The notes under the pieces are model-generated. The model was not told the DNA's origin. It made no database searches and was given only the letters and a program-made list of their open reading frames with translations. The position numbers were made by a program, and so were the translations under genes. Below are positions 1-9,838 of a stretch of 64,000 nucleotides of DNA, piece after piece. Position 1 is the stretch's first letter, and every line of letters starts with the position of its first letter. This stretch comes from a virus, in the IMG/VR virus record IMGVR_UViG_3300025146_000011, positions 97,401-161,400 of that record; one strand, 5' to 3'.

Positions 1-2061
1 ATTATCTATTGCTCTATCATAGTTAACTCTTATCTTAGCTGTTGGATCTAGCGAAGCATTAAGTACTAGTCTATTGGCTAGGTGTATATATCCTAGCTCT
101 CCAACTTCTCTATCATATTCTGGTAGTGTAACATCTGATACTGCTATATAATCTGTTTCGTTATATACAAACGGTATCTCTACATCTGATTTCTTAGTAG
201 TATCTTGTGTAATCTTTTGTATTGTTGTATCTATGCCATCGATGATTACTGGTAAATTAGCGTTATCTACCATAACTTGTACGGGTACATAATCACCGCT
301 ATCTACCTTACCATTAGGGTTGTATCCAGAAGATATTAATCCATGATTAACATATGGTTCTCTCTTAAGCTGTAAGATTTGATTACGATCTGTTCCGCCT
401 GTAATTACCTCAGTTGTATGTTTTATCTTATCTATCTCTGTACCAAATACTAGGTCAGCAAATCTAGATACATCATCTGGTATATATTGAATAACATATT
501 CTTGGTCTGCTACTATGTTGGCTGATGTAATAGTAGTTCGATCATATGCATCTATATTTATAGTATTACCAGAGGTGTCCCACACTTGCATAACCGTCTT
601 AATAAATAAGCGAGGCAGTAATTTACCAGGAGCAATACCTGTTTGCTGTTCGTAGATAAATGCCTTATTAATGGGAGCAATTGGATAGAACGGATTACCA
701 TCATCAAAGGTAATATCGTACTCTATAGTTGCCTTGGGAAAACCATTGTTGTCTAGAGGTATATCTTCCTTAGTAAATAAAGCACCCTGTATTACATTAC
801 GTATCGTTTCATAGGGTCTAGAGACTATAACGCTATCACTAGCATATACTCTATGCCATACTCTTAGATCGTGTATGCCATATACGTAAACATATTGTAT
901 ATATGGCACTACTTGACTAGTGGTTGGCTTAATAGCCTCTAAGGCCAAGTCAAATGTGTCTTCTATTGTTTTACCAAGTTGTAATTTAGGCGTACCAACG
1001 ATAGGGTGTTCACCTATTATCTGTCTCCATAGTGTTGTCTGACGCTTTTGATCGTCAGTAATCAAGAAGACATCTTTTCTAAAGTGAGGTTGATGTAGGA
1101 TTATATTGAGATATTGTACTCCATCTACTGATGGAAAATTAAAAGTAGTAGTTTGATTAATATATTCTTGACCTATATAAACATATTTAATTAGTTGTCC
1201 TGCTGCATCTAATGCAGCTATCCCCATAATACGCACAGGATACTCTGTAAATGGAGCTATTTGAATAGTATTAAGTATCTGCATGTTTTTAAACTCTATT
1301 TGTAGTACGGCTACCGCACCACGGTCAATAGTTACATCATTATTATTAAATTGTGGGTAATTATATTTCTCTGTTAGATTAACATACAAGCTTATAGGTT
1401 CTTCAGTTACGGCAACTTCTCCCCAGAAATTATCTGTTGAATTATCTATGGCATTCTTAGGTTCACGTAACGATTGAAATACTTTAGATACATAGCCGTA
1501 CTGATCTATAACCTTGACATTAGCTATGTTGATTTCATCTACTGGAGCATGTATTCTATCAAATTCATTAACTACTTGTAGGGTTACTATTTGTTCATCA
1601 ACATTAACAGTCCCCTTACGATCAGTTGTATTATACCAAATATCACTATCTTCTACTTTGGTATTGTCTGCAAATGTTTCATGAAATGCTAATGAGTATC
1701 CTTCTCTAGCTGCCCATTGTCTGAAATATCCTTCTTCGACTAGGTTCTCTAAGCGAGTAAGATCACGCTCCAGATTAAGGAGCGTATCACTACCTAAACG
1801 CTCAAGAGTAGTAATTTTGCCTCGTAAAAAGTTAGATGACGCAAATAGAGATTTAATATCCACAGCAGTTGTTGACATTAAACCATTCATTGCTTCTGAA
1901 GATAGGCGTGTTATCTCGGTAGAAGATATTTTCGTTATGGTGATCGTGGGATTCTCTGATTGAAGAGGGATTGAAATAGCTGTATCTAACGAGAATGCTA
2001 AATCTATCTCGTTAGCTTGGAATTTAGGTATGATAGTTTTGTATTGATCTAATATGGACAT
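1..2061 (-). CDS. Large virion tail/baseplate-associated protein, C-terminus beyond window
   Basis: An open frame of 687 codons runs from an ATG at 2061 to the left edge without a stop, so the protein is at least 687 residues. The first ~100 residues are helical; residues ~170-280 are beta-rich and contain an FWGEVAVTEEPISLYVNL-type segment reminiscent of a galactose-binding (F5/8 C-like) fold. The rest resembles beta-rich phage tail proteins with no clear enzyme motif. No good ribosome binding site is visible in the 21 nt after the upstream gene, so coupling to it is likely. It is the most downstream visible member of the late tail operon. Function is inferred from position only. Confidence 0.75.
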   Translation of the reverse strand, partial: MSILDQYKTIIPKFQANEIDLAFSLDTAISIPLQSENPTITITKISSTEITRLSSEAMNGLMSTTAVDIKSLFASSNFLRGKITTLERLGSDTLLNLERDLTRLENLVEEGYFRQWAAREGYSLAFHETFADNTKVEDSDIWYNTTDRKGTVNVDEQIVTLQVVNEFDRIHAPVDEINIANVKVIDQYGYVSKVFQSLREPKNAIDNSTDNFWGEVAVTEEPISLYVNLTEKYNYPQFNNNDVTIDRGAVAVLQIEFKNMQILNTIQIAPFTEYPVRIMGIAALDAAGQLIKYVYIGQEYINQTTTFNFPSVDGVQYLNIILHQPHFRKDVFLITDDQKRQTTLWRQIIGEHPIVGTPKLQLGKTIEDTFDLALEAIKPTTSQVVPYIQYVYVYGIHDLRVWHRVYASDSVIVSRPYETIRNVIQGALFTKEDIPLDNNGFPKATIEYDITFDDGNPFYPIAPINKAFIYEQQTGIAPGKLLPRLFIKTVMQVWDTSGNTINIDAYDRTTITSANIVADQEYVIQYIPDDVSRFADLVFGTEIDKIKHTTEVITGGTDRNQILQLKREPYVNHGLISSGYNPNGKVDSGDYVPVQVMVDNANLPVIIDGIDTTIQKITQDTTKKSDVEIPFVYNETDYIAVSDVTLPEYDREVGELGYIHLANRLVLNASLDPTAKIRVNYDRAIDN

Positions 2062-2082
2062 ATCTTTATCTAGTATAGCATA

Positions 2083-3762
2083 TTAAAATGCCGATTTCAA
2101 TTCGGGTTCTAGGAGAGTACCTGACGTTTTAGTTAGTAAGGGATATGTTCCAGCTGCTTTCCACTTATTGGCAATAGACAATATATAGTCTCTTGAGAAA
2201 TTCTGTGTATTAACATCTACAACAAAAGAACCGTGCATAGGAAATGGATCCCCATCAAAGAAGTGTATATCCCAATACATGCGTGCATCTTTAGGCAGCT
2301 GTACTCGTTCATTTATTCCACCACCACGAGACCTAGTATCTATCACAATAGGGTCTTGTATTTGGTATTGCAATCTAACTTGGGCAATCTCAACATCCTT
2401 ATTGTAATCAGCCCATAGTACATTAGTTATATTACCTACTTGGTGCCACATCATCTTACGTGTTGCGTCATAATACAGATGGATAGTGTTGTTAATTAAC
2501 TTCCATGTAGGTTCTTGGATACCACCTGCTTGGGAGGTGGATGGTTGTTCTAATTGTTTTAACCATAAGTCTGTAAATGTATGTTGTGAATTAAGATTAA
2601 CATCTAGGTGTATAAATTGTCCTGACATGTCTATGTACCCACGATAATCTAAATAGTCTTCCAGGTATGAATACGTAACCTTAATATGATCTTCTGGACT
2701 TAGAAATATTCTAGATAATTCTATAACACCATTAGCTCCGTCTATATCTTTAATCTTAATCTCGGGAACGACAACACCATTACGAGTTACTGTAATAGGG
2801 AAGTCTGGATCAATCAATATGTTAAGGTGTGCTACTTGTATTTTATGTTCTGTAATAACAGAAGATTCTTCTTCTATGGATTTCATAATGGGCACGTAAG
2901 CATTAAAGTTTTGTTTGTAATAATCTGTATTCCAAAAGCTACCATCACTTAGTTGTCCCCTACGTATGCGTACATACCATGTATTAAATGGATCTCTGGT
3001 AATAGGAGATAGGGTAAATATCTGAGGGCCATTAATAACCTTAGCTGCGTATGTTTTAGTCGTATCAAATACTTGTACAGCAAATCCATGTCCGACACGT
3101 ATTAATTGTACTGCATTCTCATCAGCATACTTAGCTATAAAGAAAGATGGCCTAACATTAAGTAATTCTTCATATCCAAACTTAGGCTTGTTCTTAATAC
3201 TATCCCATGGATTATAACGCACCTTAAATCTGGTACCTTCACTACCTGTAAAGTTTGTATAAACAACTGGTTGCATTAAATTAGGTGCCTCAGGGATAGA
3301 TACTAATGGTTCTAAGGTGAATTTGTATAAGTATCCAGGTGGTAATGGATCCCCACCCTCCATCACAACAGATGCGGGATGTTGCTTAAAAAAATCTTCT
3401 TCACTATTAACCTGAACTAGTTGTCTGGTTTTATATTTATAATAAAGAGGTAATCCACTTTGATGAAATATATTTGTAACTAGTATGTTTTCTGATTTGA
3501 ATATTACTTCTCCACCTAATGGTGTAGATAATATGCCATCTATCACTTCAAGATTGATGTTTTCATATCCATAGTTATTTTTCTCATCAGCACGTAATAG
3601 ATCAAGTACTTCTACTGAGGATGGAAGAATAGGAGGAATAGATATGTAAGCTAAATTAACTGCATTGATAGGAGAAATATTACCAAACTTAGCACGCACA
3701 CCTAGTGTGCGTGCGCCATAAACATCTAGGCCGTATCTTGCGATATCATAGGAGTTTCCCAT
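2083..3762 (-). CDS. Tail/baseplate structural protein, 559 aa, unrecognised
   Basis: Begins 9 nt after the previous stop with no clear Shine-Dalgarno, suggesting translational coupling. The protein is rich in beta-strand-forming residues, Tyr, Thr and Asn, without cysteine clusters, signal peptide or membrane segments, as expected for a virion component. A segment near residues 305-370 (ITVTRNGVVV ... VTYSYLEDY) resembles the short beta repeats (VNGQL-type) seen in the 1373-residue neighbour. I do not recognise a named family. Its position downstream of the baseplate genes and next to a fibre-like protein suggests a peripheral baseplate or fibre-connector role. Confidence 0.7.
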   Translation of the reverse strand: MGNSYDIARYGLDVYGARTLGVRAKFGNISPINAVNLAYISIPPILPSSVEVLDLLRADEKNNYGYENINLEVIDGILSTPLGGEVIFKSENILVTNIFHQSGLPLYYKYKTRQLVQVNSEEDFFKQHPASVVMEGGDPLPPGYLYKFTLEPLVSIPEAPNLMQPVVYTNFTGSEGTRFKVRYNPWDSIKNKPKFGYEELLNVRPSFFIAKYADENAVQLIRVGHGFAVQVFDTTKTYAAKVINGPQIFTLSPITRDPFNTWYVRIRRGQLSDGSFWNTDYYKQNFNAYVPIMKSIEEESSVITEHKIQVAHLNILIDPDFPITVTRNGVVVPEIKIKDIDGANGVIELSRIFLSPEDHIKVTYSYLEDYLDYRGYIDMSGQFIHLDVNLNSQHTFTDLWLKQLEQPSTSQAGGIQEPTWKLINNTIHLYYDATRKMMWHQVGNITNVLWADYNKDVEIAQVRLQYQIQDPIVIDTRSRGGGINERVQLPKDARMYWDIHFFDGDPFPMHGSFVVDVNTQNFSRDYILSIANKWKAAGTYPLLTKTSGTLLEPELKSAF

Positions 3763-3771
3763 ATTTTAATA

Positions 3772-4650
3772 TTAACCTAATGCGAGGTAATAGTAGGTAT
3801 TGCTAAAGTTATTGAGAATCTGAGGGTATTGAAAGGTTGTAAAATCAGAAAGCGTAAACCCATTGGTAGTTAGAGTTAGATCACTGGACGTGCTATGTGT
3901 AGTGCCTTCAATAGCAAACCCTGATGGTGAATCTGTTATAAATACCATATCATGACTTCTAGATCCTGCATTATTAAAAATTGCAACTAATTTAGGTGTA
4001 AATGATAAACTAATAGTTCTAGGGTATACGTTATTTCCTGCATATGAACCAGATGTAAATTTAAGAGCATCAGGCGCAGGTATTAAACCTACAACATCTG
4101 CCATGATTTCAGACAAATGCTTGCCATCTAATTTATCTACGTCAGCACCAGAGTTGTTGGTGGTGTGTCCACTTATTAAACTCATCACAACATTACCACT
4201 CGCAAGTACTACATCACCATTGGCTCGTAATCCATTGCCGCCTGTAGATATTGCTGTAACACCAGGATTTACAGTAGCTGTAGAGTTGATAGTAACTATA
4301 CCAGTACCAGCAGTTGGGTTAATTGTAATATTGGTACCAGCTACGATTTGTGTTACGCCTGTGCCACCTGGCCCAGGACCACCAACTGGGATTCTACTAA
4401 GTAGATCATTGTAAAGTCTACATAATTCTTCTTCTAACTTATCTATTCGCTTCTTTACTGTGCGTGGACTAATTTGTTCTACACATACCGCAGTAGGGTT
4501 CTGATCCATAGGACGAACGCCTAATGTCTTTTGTATCTTAAGAAGAGCATCCTCTAGGTGATTAACATGATCTGCCATCACCTTGTCGATATCATCTTGA
4601 CGCGCTATAAAGCCAGGATCTATATTATCAGGATAATTAGAAGTTGACAT
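3772..4650 (-). CDS. Tail fibre-like protein, 292 aa
   Basis: Start ATG at 4650 has GGAG six bases upstream. Residues 1-90 form a predicted alpha-helical coiled coil (HLEDALLKIQKTLG, RIDKLEEELCRLYNDL). A Gly/Pro hinge (GGPGPGGTG) follows, then repetitive Thr/Asn/Gly beta segments (AGTNITINPTAGTG, then a second copy-like stretch). A VDKLDGKHLSEIM motif matches the D-x-LDGKH signature common in phage tail fibres. The C-terminal ~100 residues resemble a small receptor-binding beta domain. The family is known for trimeric fibres; the exact receptor cannot be inferred. Confidence 0.75.
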   Translation of the reverse strand: MSTSNYPDNIDPGFIARQDDIDKVMADHVNHLEDALLKIQKTLGVRPMDQNPTAVCVEQISPRTVKKRIDKLEEELCRLYNDLLSRIPVGGPGPGGTGVTQIVAGTNITINPTAGTGIVTINSTATVNPGVTAISTGGNGLRANGDVVLASGNVVMSLISGHTTNNSGADVDKLDGKHLSEIMADVVGLIPAPDALKFTSGSYAGNNVYPRTISLSFTPKLVAIFNNAGSRSHDMVFITDSPSGFAIEGTTHSTSSDLTLTTNGFTLSDFTTFQYPQILNNFSNTYYYLALG

Positions 4651-4651
4651 A

Positions 4652-4882
4652 TTAAGCTCCTATACGATATGTTCCATTAGAAATAATTAATGTTTTATCT
4701 CTGTAAGCATTCATAACCCTAAACATATCACTATCTGTAACAGGTATGATATTGTTGTCTGGTATATTAAATTGTTCTATATATAGTTCTACTTCTATAC
4801 GAGTCATAGGATCTGGCATGCGCCTAGGTGATAGTCCCCATACTGTATTACCACTACATATAATATAAATTGGAATACTCAT
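4652..4882 (-). CDS. Small tail-associated protein, 76 aa
   Basis: AAGGAG lies seven bases upstream of the ATG at 4882 and the stop is 1 nt from the fibre gene, so the two are surely co-translated. The sequence has an N-terminal MSIPIYIICSGNTVWGLSP stretch and a C-terminal YRDKTLIISNGTYRIGA. The family is not recognised. Short proteins next to fibre genes are sometimes fibre caps or chaperones, but nothing here proves that. Confidence 0.65.
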   Translation of the reverse strand: MSIPIYIICSGNTVWGLSPRRMPDPMTRIEVELYIEQFNIPDNNIIPVTDSDMFRVMNAYRDKTLIISNGTYRIGA

Positions 4883-4893
4883 GTAATATCTCC

Positions 4894-5430
4894 TTAACCA
4901 AATGCTACTACTACCGCATCAACACCATCATTTGCACAAGTACCAGCTTGTTCATACTTTACCGTAACATCACTACCAGACCAACTTATAGTTTGTACCG
5001 ACCTTGTAGCACAAGGATCGGCACCACGTAAGGCTATATAAGCATGTGTAATTGTAAAACCAAAACTATATGTTACCTGCAATTCATGTACTCCCCCAAC
5101 TAATGGAGCACCATTCATAGGTGGTGATTGCACATCCATGTGGGATACTTGTTTGATGAGCTCTGCTTTAAGTTCAGCCCATGTTTTACAAACATCAGAT
5201 TCATCTTTTAGTTTGTTGGAGCACTCAGCTAAATCAGCATTAAAAGCATACTTTGCTACAACCCTATCATTGCGCCTCTCACCTGTATCGTTCATATCAA
5301 TAGGTGCTAAAGCATTGGCACGTGTATCATCTACAGCACCGCGTATATCATTCATATGACGACCACGTATGATGGTCTCATCATTAACGACTGGATTGGG
5401 TGATGGGTGATTCCATGGAGGTAACGGCAT
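4894..5430 (-). CDS. Putative tail fibre/appendage protein, 178 aa
   Basis: Strong AAGGAG precedes the ATG at 5430. Residues 1-105 are helical and polar and contain the MNDIRGAVDDTRANAL helix. The C-terminal 70 residues are a compact beta domain with two cysteines (C137, C163), beginning ELQVTYSFGFTITHAYI. It sits at the head of the small fibre cluster (178, 76 and 292 residues). No recognised family; the virion appendage role is inferred from context. Confidence 0.65.
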   Translation of the reverse strand: MPLPPWNHPSPNPVVNDETIIRGRHMNDIRGAVDDTRANALAPIDMNDTGERRNDRVVAKYAFNADLAECSNKLKDESDVCKTWAELKAELIKQVSHMDVQSPPMNGAPLVGGVHELQVTYSFGFTITHAYIALRGADPCATRSVQTISWSGSDVTVKYEQAGTCANDGVDAVVVAFG

Positions 5431-5509
5431 AACTATGTCTCCTTAATTCTATGTATAATAATAGCTAGCTATAGTCCGAATTACTTAGCTTGGATTATAG
5501 AACTCACTC

Positions 5510-5716
5510 TCAAGACTTAAATATGCATTCATCTATTTCTCTACGTGCTGTTGATTTATCTCTACGAGTAATATTATATCTTCTAAGTAAACGCAGTATA
5601 GTAGACTTATCAACTAAATATTTCAATGCTAACTTTGTTGATGCCATGCCAGAATTATATTCTATTATTATTGATTTAATTTGTTCTGCTGTTAGCTTAC
5701 ATGAGTGTTTATTCAT
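5510..5716 (-). CDS. Small helix-turn-helix DNA-binding protein
   Basis: 68 residues. The ATG overlaps the TAA stop of the 1373-residue gene by 8 nt, so it is translationally coupled. Residues 8-52 look like a Hin/resolvase-type or homing-endonuclease-associated HTH: LTAEQIKSIIIEYNSGMAS, then TKLALKYLVDKSTILRLLRRYNI, with the second helix as the recognition helix. The basic C-terminus (RRDKSTARREID) fits DNA binding. A lone HTH inside a tail operon is odd. It could be a remnant of a free-standing homing endonuclease, whose N-terminal nuclease would be missing, or a late regulator. The opposite-strand frame over this gene looks like a shadow. Confidence 0.6.
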   Translation of the reverse strand: MNKHSCKLTAEQIKSIIIEYNSGMASTKLALKYLVDKSTILRLLRRYNITRRDKSTARREIDECIFKS

Positions 5717-8700
5717 ATTTCAGGTACCGACCTCCTGCTGTATCTATAGCGCTGTCTGGGGCGTATACAGGCAATGACAGAAATGTCATAGAGGGTTCAT
5801 ATATCTCTATAGCTAAACCACAATTAAAGGTATAACCTACGGTGAAGTCTGGGTTATATGTTGTTACATTAACTTCTATTGGCATAATACCATAGGTGTT
5901 CTCGTATATATCCATATACCAATAAGCCCTACCATATTCATCTGTGGCCGTATCATTAACTTCATCTATTGTAATAAGTTGTCTATCTGGATCAATAGGA
6001 TTACCAACCTCTGGACTATCCACGGCAGGTACATATTGCCTAACAAACACCCAATCACTAATGTTCAATTTATAATTAAACTTAATAGATGATGTGTTTG
6101 CTTCAATATAATCCTTATTTAATCTTTGAAGCTGTCCGTTAACATATACCATAAGCAACCCCTTACCAGGAACAAATGGAGTTACATTAACTATTTGTTG
6201 ATTTGCCGCATAGATATAAGTACTGTCATATATCGTATCAGAAACTATATGTGTTTCTATTGTATCATCTTCATTAAGTTCGTAATTAAACATAACAGTT
6301 GTGTTATCAACTTCTACATAGTCGGCATTTAAACGCTGCAGTTGTCCGTTAACATACACCATTAATTTCCATGTATCTAATTCAAATGTATTAGATAGGA
6401 ATATTTCTGTCTGTCCACCCACTACTGTGTGTTTCTCACGCTTAACATCATCAAGGCGTATTCTTGTATAGATCCAATCTCCTGCATTTAATAGATTAGT
6501 AAATTCTATAGTGTTAATATCTAATTCAGTATAATCTCTATTAATGATTTGTAGTTGGCCATTAACCCATACAAATAATGTATCAGTACCCAATTCATAT
6601 GGGTGAAAGAGTTTAAGTTTCTTATTGGTTGGATCACTAAGTAAATTATCTGATACTACTTTAATTGGGCTGGGTGATGTAACTGGGGTAGGTAGTCCAA
6701 CTATAGTTTCTAATACTCTACTTCTCGTGCGTCTAAAGTTAACTACCGCATTAGGTATTGGTGTCCCATTAACATCAAGTAGTTCTACTGTAACTATCGC
6801 AACTTGCCTTACGTTTGTTCTAAATGAATTAGGACTAACCCTACAGGTTAATTTAGTTGGTATAGCATCTTCGTCTGTAAGATAAACAAATCCATTAGTG
6901 TGTGGATTAAACAGAGGGTTTAGTGCTAGATTAGTATTGTGTAATCCATCCGATGTTTCATGAGTAACTTCAATCCTTGAATAGGACTGACTTAAATTAA
7001 CTAAGCCTGATTCATAATTTACAATATAACTATCCCTTAATCGATAGTTAGCCGTAAAACAAGCTGATGTCGGTATACATTCATAGCTATCTAAGGTAAT
7101 TATATTATCTATTGCCGATGTATTTACACCATCCAGTGTAAGAGCTTCTATATCGGTGAACGATAAATACAATTGATTATCTCTGCCATTGCCACATATC
7201 TCTTCTGTAAACCATAGTGTTGGATTATAGTTCTCATCACAAAAATTAACTTGACGTAGAGGTGTTTTAATGGTATTGCCGCTTGTGTCTATATCTACTA
7301 ATGATACCAATACTGGAAAGTTATCCTGTAAGTCCTTGGTAGAGATAGTAAAACTATCTATGTTTTCAAACGTGAGGGTATTGGGTTCTGCAAACATATA
7401 AGACTTCTGATCATTGATGTAGTACCACCCACGATTAAGCATTACCCACCATTTAGCTAGGTAGTCTGTGTAATCTACGTGATAAGCAATATCTTTAACT
7501 ATGTCTGTGGGGAATTCGTCTAGATGTCTTTTTTTGAGTAGTTGATCGACACTAACTAATAAATCATCAAAGTCACCTACACCACTATGAAAATCCCTCT
7601 TACGACCTATATCTAAATACTTAAAGATATTAATAGGACCTACTGGTGGAGACGGAGGTATTACAACACTTGTATCAGCGAGTTCTAAACCTAGTGCGCC
7701 GTCATTATCCACTACCACTTCCCAAAAAGAACCATCGGGACTAATAAGAAAGTCGCCTATGGATTCTGGCAATACAACTATATCCTCAACGGTTGCTGTA
7801 AACAACAATGGTATAAGTAGATTATCTATTGGAAAGCTGGATAAATCAGGATCTATTGCATTTGGAGTAAAACCTATTGTTTGTACTCGCTCTTTAAGTG
7901 AACCCCAGTAGCTCTTATCCCATATAACCTGTCCCCATATTAATGGGGAAGCCTGTGTTAGTTCATGAGCAAAGCCCCTAAGCTCACGAGTAGTAGTCCC
8001 ATCTGCATTTAATAGTGTTGACTTATAGTAATCTTGATCTGAGAAATCATGTACTGTTATATCTTCACAACTAATATAGCGTATTTCTCTATCTCGTAGT
8101 TGTAGGTTATCTGTAAGGGTAATACTGGTTGGGCATGTTGGTGTAATAGAACATTCATTAGCTGAAGTAGAGGTTGTAGTAACTTCTATTGGATCCCATA
8201 GATGTACTGTTACGGCTACATTAGTAGCGTCTACTCGTCCCAGATTAAGAAGGCTTATGGTTGTTTTTGCTATATGATCTAGACGTAATTCATTTGGATT
8301 AAACGCGAGTTTATGTTCGAGATCTAATTGAGGATACGTAGTATTTACATAAATATCTGCACGAGTAGATATTATAGGCTTAGTTAATAAAGCAATATTA
8401 CAATGCCGCTCATCTAAATCTACCATTAATCTATCATTGGCAGATATATATGTGCAAGATATTATTTGATCTTCATCTAAATCGTTATTTAATTCAAATG
8501 TGTTATATCCTAATTCAACAGTATTTACCTCAATACCATCTACAAAGACACGAAGTGTTCCCTGTATGTAATTGTTATTAGTTCTAAATATGTTTTGTGT
8601 TGGTAGTATTCTAATAGGCACATCAACTGGCGTAATATAAGCTATGTTTATCATCTTATTCATAGAGATAGGTATATAGCTAGTATGAAGTGGTGTTTCT

Positions 8701-9830
8701 CCGCTATACTCTATATTAAAATTTAACTCCACTGGAGTGTGTGAGGCTGGCACTAATGGGACTATCCACGTTATGGAGTTGTCTGGATTTAATACTCCAC
8801 CTGAAGATATATCTTGAACAGTAAGATATTTAAACACTTCTATTGGTGTAAAGTTAATATAGATTGGATGCTCATATGGATGATTTATAGTAATTGAGTC
8901 TTGAGTGTTAGGCCACTCCGTATGATGTATTAGGAATAGAGAGTTAGCTAATGCATGCCTTAAGCCAGCTTCCGTAGCATTACGATTAAATAAATAAGCA
9001 TCGCTTAATCGCTTTTGATATTGTTCGTTAGTCTCTCCACTAACACGAGGTTCGCTTAATAGTAATCCTATTTCATCATATTCGTTGAAGATATGATGTC
9101 TTACTGGCTTATATGATATAGAATTTATCTTAATATCAGTGTATGACTTACGAAATACTAGTTGTAAACTACTGGCTCCAAATACCTCTTGCTTGAACGC
9201 GATATCGTATGTGGTGTAATGAACTTTAAATTCCTGGTCTAACGGAATAGAGCCGTCCGTAATAACTATTCTACCACGATACTTGCCGCCAGTTAATATA
9301 TTACTAATTGTGTATTGCGACGAGGAGAGATATATGTCGTTAAATGATACCCACTCTACTAGAAGATTATCTGTTAGTATATCTATGCCTATTTGTCTGT
9401 CAAGAATTAAAGTAGCTGTGCCAGGAGATGTAAAAGTTTGTATGCTTGCTTTACCGTAGATAAAATCGTGGAACCGATCTACTACATCTATATCAATTGT
9501 ATCTGTATTACCAGTTAATGTAGTAATACTGAGTGTGGCTGCAATAATTACACTATATATAATGTCTAAAGATGTATTTGTGTAATTGGGAAATCTAATA
9601 TATGGATTACGTACGATCTCCTTAATATCTTGTCTTAACTCTTCTTGAGTGAGAGCTATAGCATTTACAAGTTTAATTGCATTGGACGTAATTGTTGAAG
9701 GAATAATTATATCAGTAAAGGGAAAGTTCTTACGCGCTGCCGTAAATGCAGGTAAGGCGCCAATAAGTGCCTGGAGTTCCTTAGATACAGGATATTCTGT
9801 AGATGATAATGTGCGAATGTTATGAGGCAT
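5709..9830 (-). CDS. Large baseplate/tail fibre-connector protein, 1373 aa
   Basis: Starts at 9830 with AGGGA upstream and follows the J-like gene by 8 nt. It is a long beta-rich virion protein. Near residues 690-705 is GDFLISPDGSFW followed by VVDNDGALG, a motif shared with the second sheath-like protein of this phage. Residues ~1080-1265 hold three repeats built on a (V/M)VYVNGQLQRLN.DY core followed by a strand and a hydrophobic F.Y.LN segment; a weaker copy (LRVFVDGIEV) lies near residue 430. Such repeats are common in phage tail and baseplate proteins. There is no enzyme motif. By position it connects the J-like wedge protein to fibres; this is inference. Confidence 0.8.
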   Translation of the reverse strand: MPHNIRTLSSTEYPVSKELQALIGALPAFTAARKNFPFTDIIIPSTITSNAIKLVNAIALTQEELRQDIKEIVRNPYIRFPNYTNTSLDIIYSVIIAATLSITTLTGNTDTIDIDVVDRFHDFIYGKASIQTFTSPGTATLILDRQIGIDILTDNLLVEWVSFNDIYLSSSQYTISNILTGGKYRGRIVITDGSIPLDQEFKVHYTTYDIAFKQEVFGASSLQLVFRKSYTDIKINSISYKPVRHHIFNEYDEIGLLLSEPRVSGETNEQYQKRLSDAYLFNRNATEAGLRHALANSLFLIHHTEWPNTQDSITINHPYEHPIYINFTPIEVFKYLTVQDISSGGVLNPDNSITWIVPLVPASHTPVELNFNIEYSGETPLHTSYIPISMNKMINIAYITPVDVPIRILPTQNIFRTNNNYIQGTLRVFVDGIEVNTVELGYNTFELNNDLDEDQIISCTYISANDRLMVDLDERHCNIALLTKPIISTRADIYVNTTYPQLDLEHKLAFNPNELRLDHIAKTTISLLNLGRVDATNVAVTVHLWDPIEVTTTSTSANECSITPTCPTSITLTDNLQLRDREIRYISCEDITVHDFSDQDYYKSTLLNADGTTTRELRGFAHELTQASPLIWGQVIWDKSYWGSLKERVQTIGFTPNAIDPDLSSFPIDNLLIPLLFTATVEDIVVLPESIGDFLISPDGSFWEVVVDNDGALGLELADTSVVIPPSPPVGPINIFKYLDIGRKRDFHSGVGDFDDLLVSVDQLLKKRHLDEFPTDIVKDIAYHVDYTDYLAKWWVMLNRGWYYINDQKSYMFAEPNTLTFENIDSFTISTKDLQDNFPVLVSLVDIDTSGNTIKTPLRQVNFCDENYNPTLWFTEEICGNGRDNQLYLSFTDIEALTLDGVNTSAIDNIITLDSYECIPTSACFTANYRLRDSYIVNYESGLVNLSQSYSRIEVTHETSDGLHNTNLALNPLFNPHTNGFVYLTDEDAIPTKLTCRVSPNSFRTNVRQVAIVTVELLDVNGTPIPNAVVNFRRTRSRVLETIVGLPTPVTSPSPIKVVSDNLLSDPTNKKLKLFHPYELGTDTLFVWVNGQLQIINRDYTELDINTIEFTNLLNAGDWIYTRIRLDDVKREKHTVVGGQTEIFLSNTFELDTWKLMVYVNGQLQRLNADYVEVDNTTVMFNYELNEDDTIETHIVSDTIYDSTYIYAANQQIVNVTPFVPGKGLLMVYVNGQLQRLNKDYIEANTSSIKFNYKLNISDWVFVRQYVPAVDSPEVGNPIDPDRQLITIDEVNDTATDEYGRAYWYMDIYENTYGIMPIEVNVTTYNPDFTVGYTFNCGLAIEIYEPSMTFLSLPVYAPDSAIDTAGGRYLKYE
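6020..6600 (-). repeat. Three ~70-codon VNGQL repeats within the 1373-aa gene
   Basis: Three in-frame protein repeats are also visible at DNA level: the stretch reading ctgtccgttaacata on the plus strand recurs near 6132 and 6342 with flanking similarity, and a more diverged copy lies near 6550. They encode VYVNGQLQRLN (twice) and VWVNGQLQIIN. Confidence 0.75.
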
Positions 9831-9838
9831 ACGTTCCC

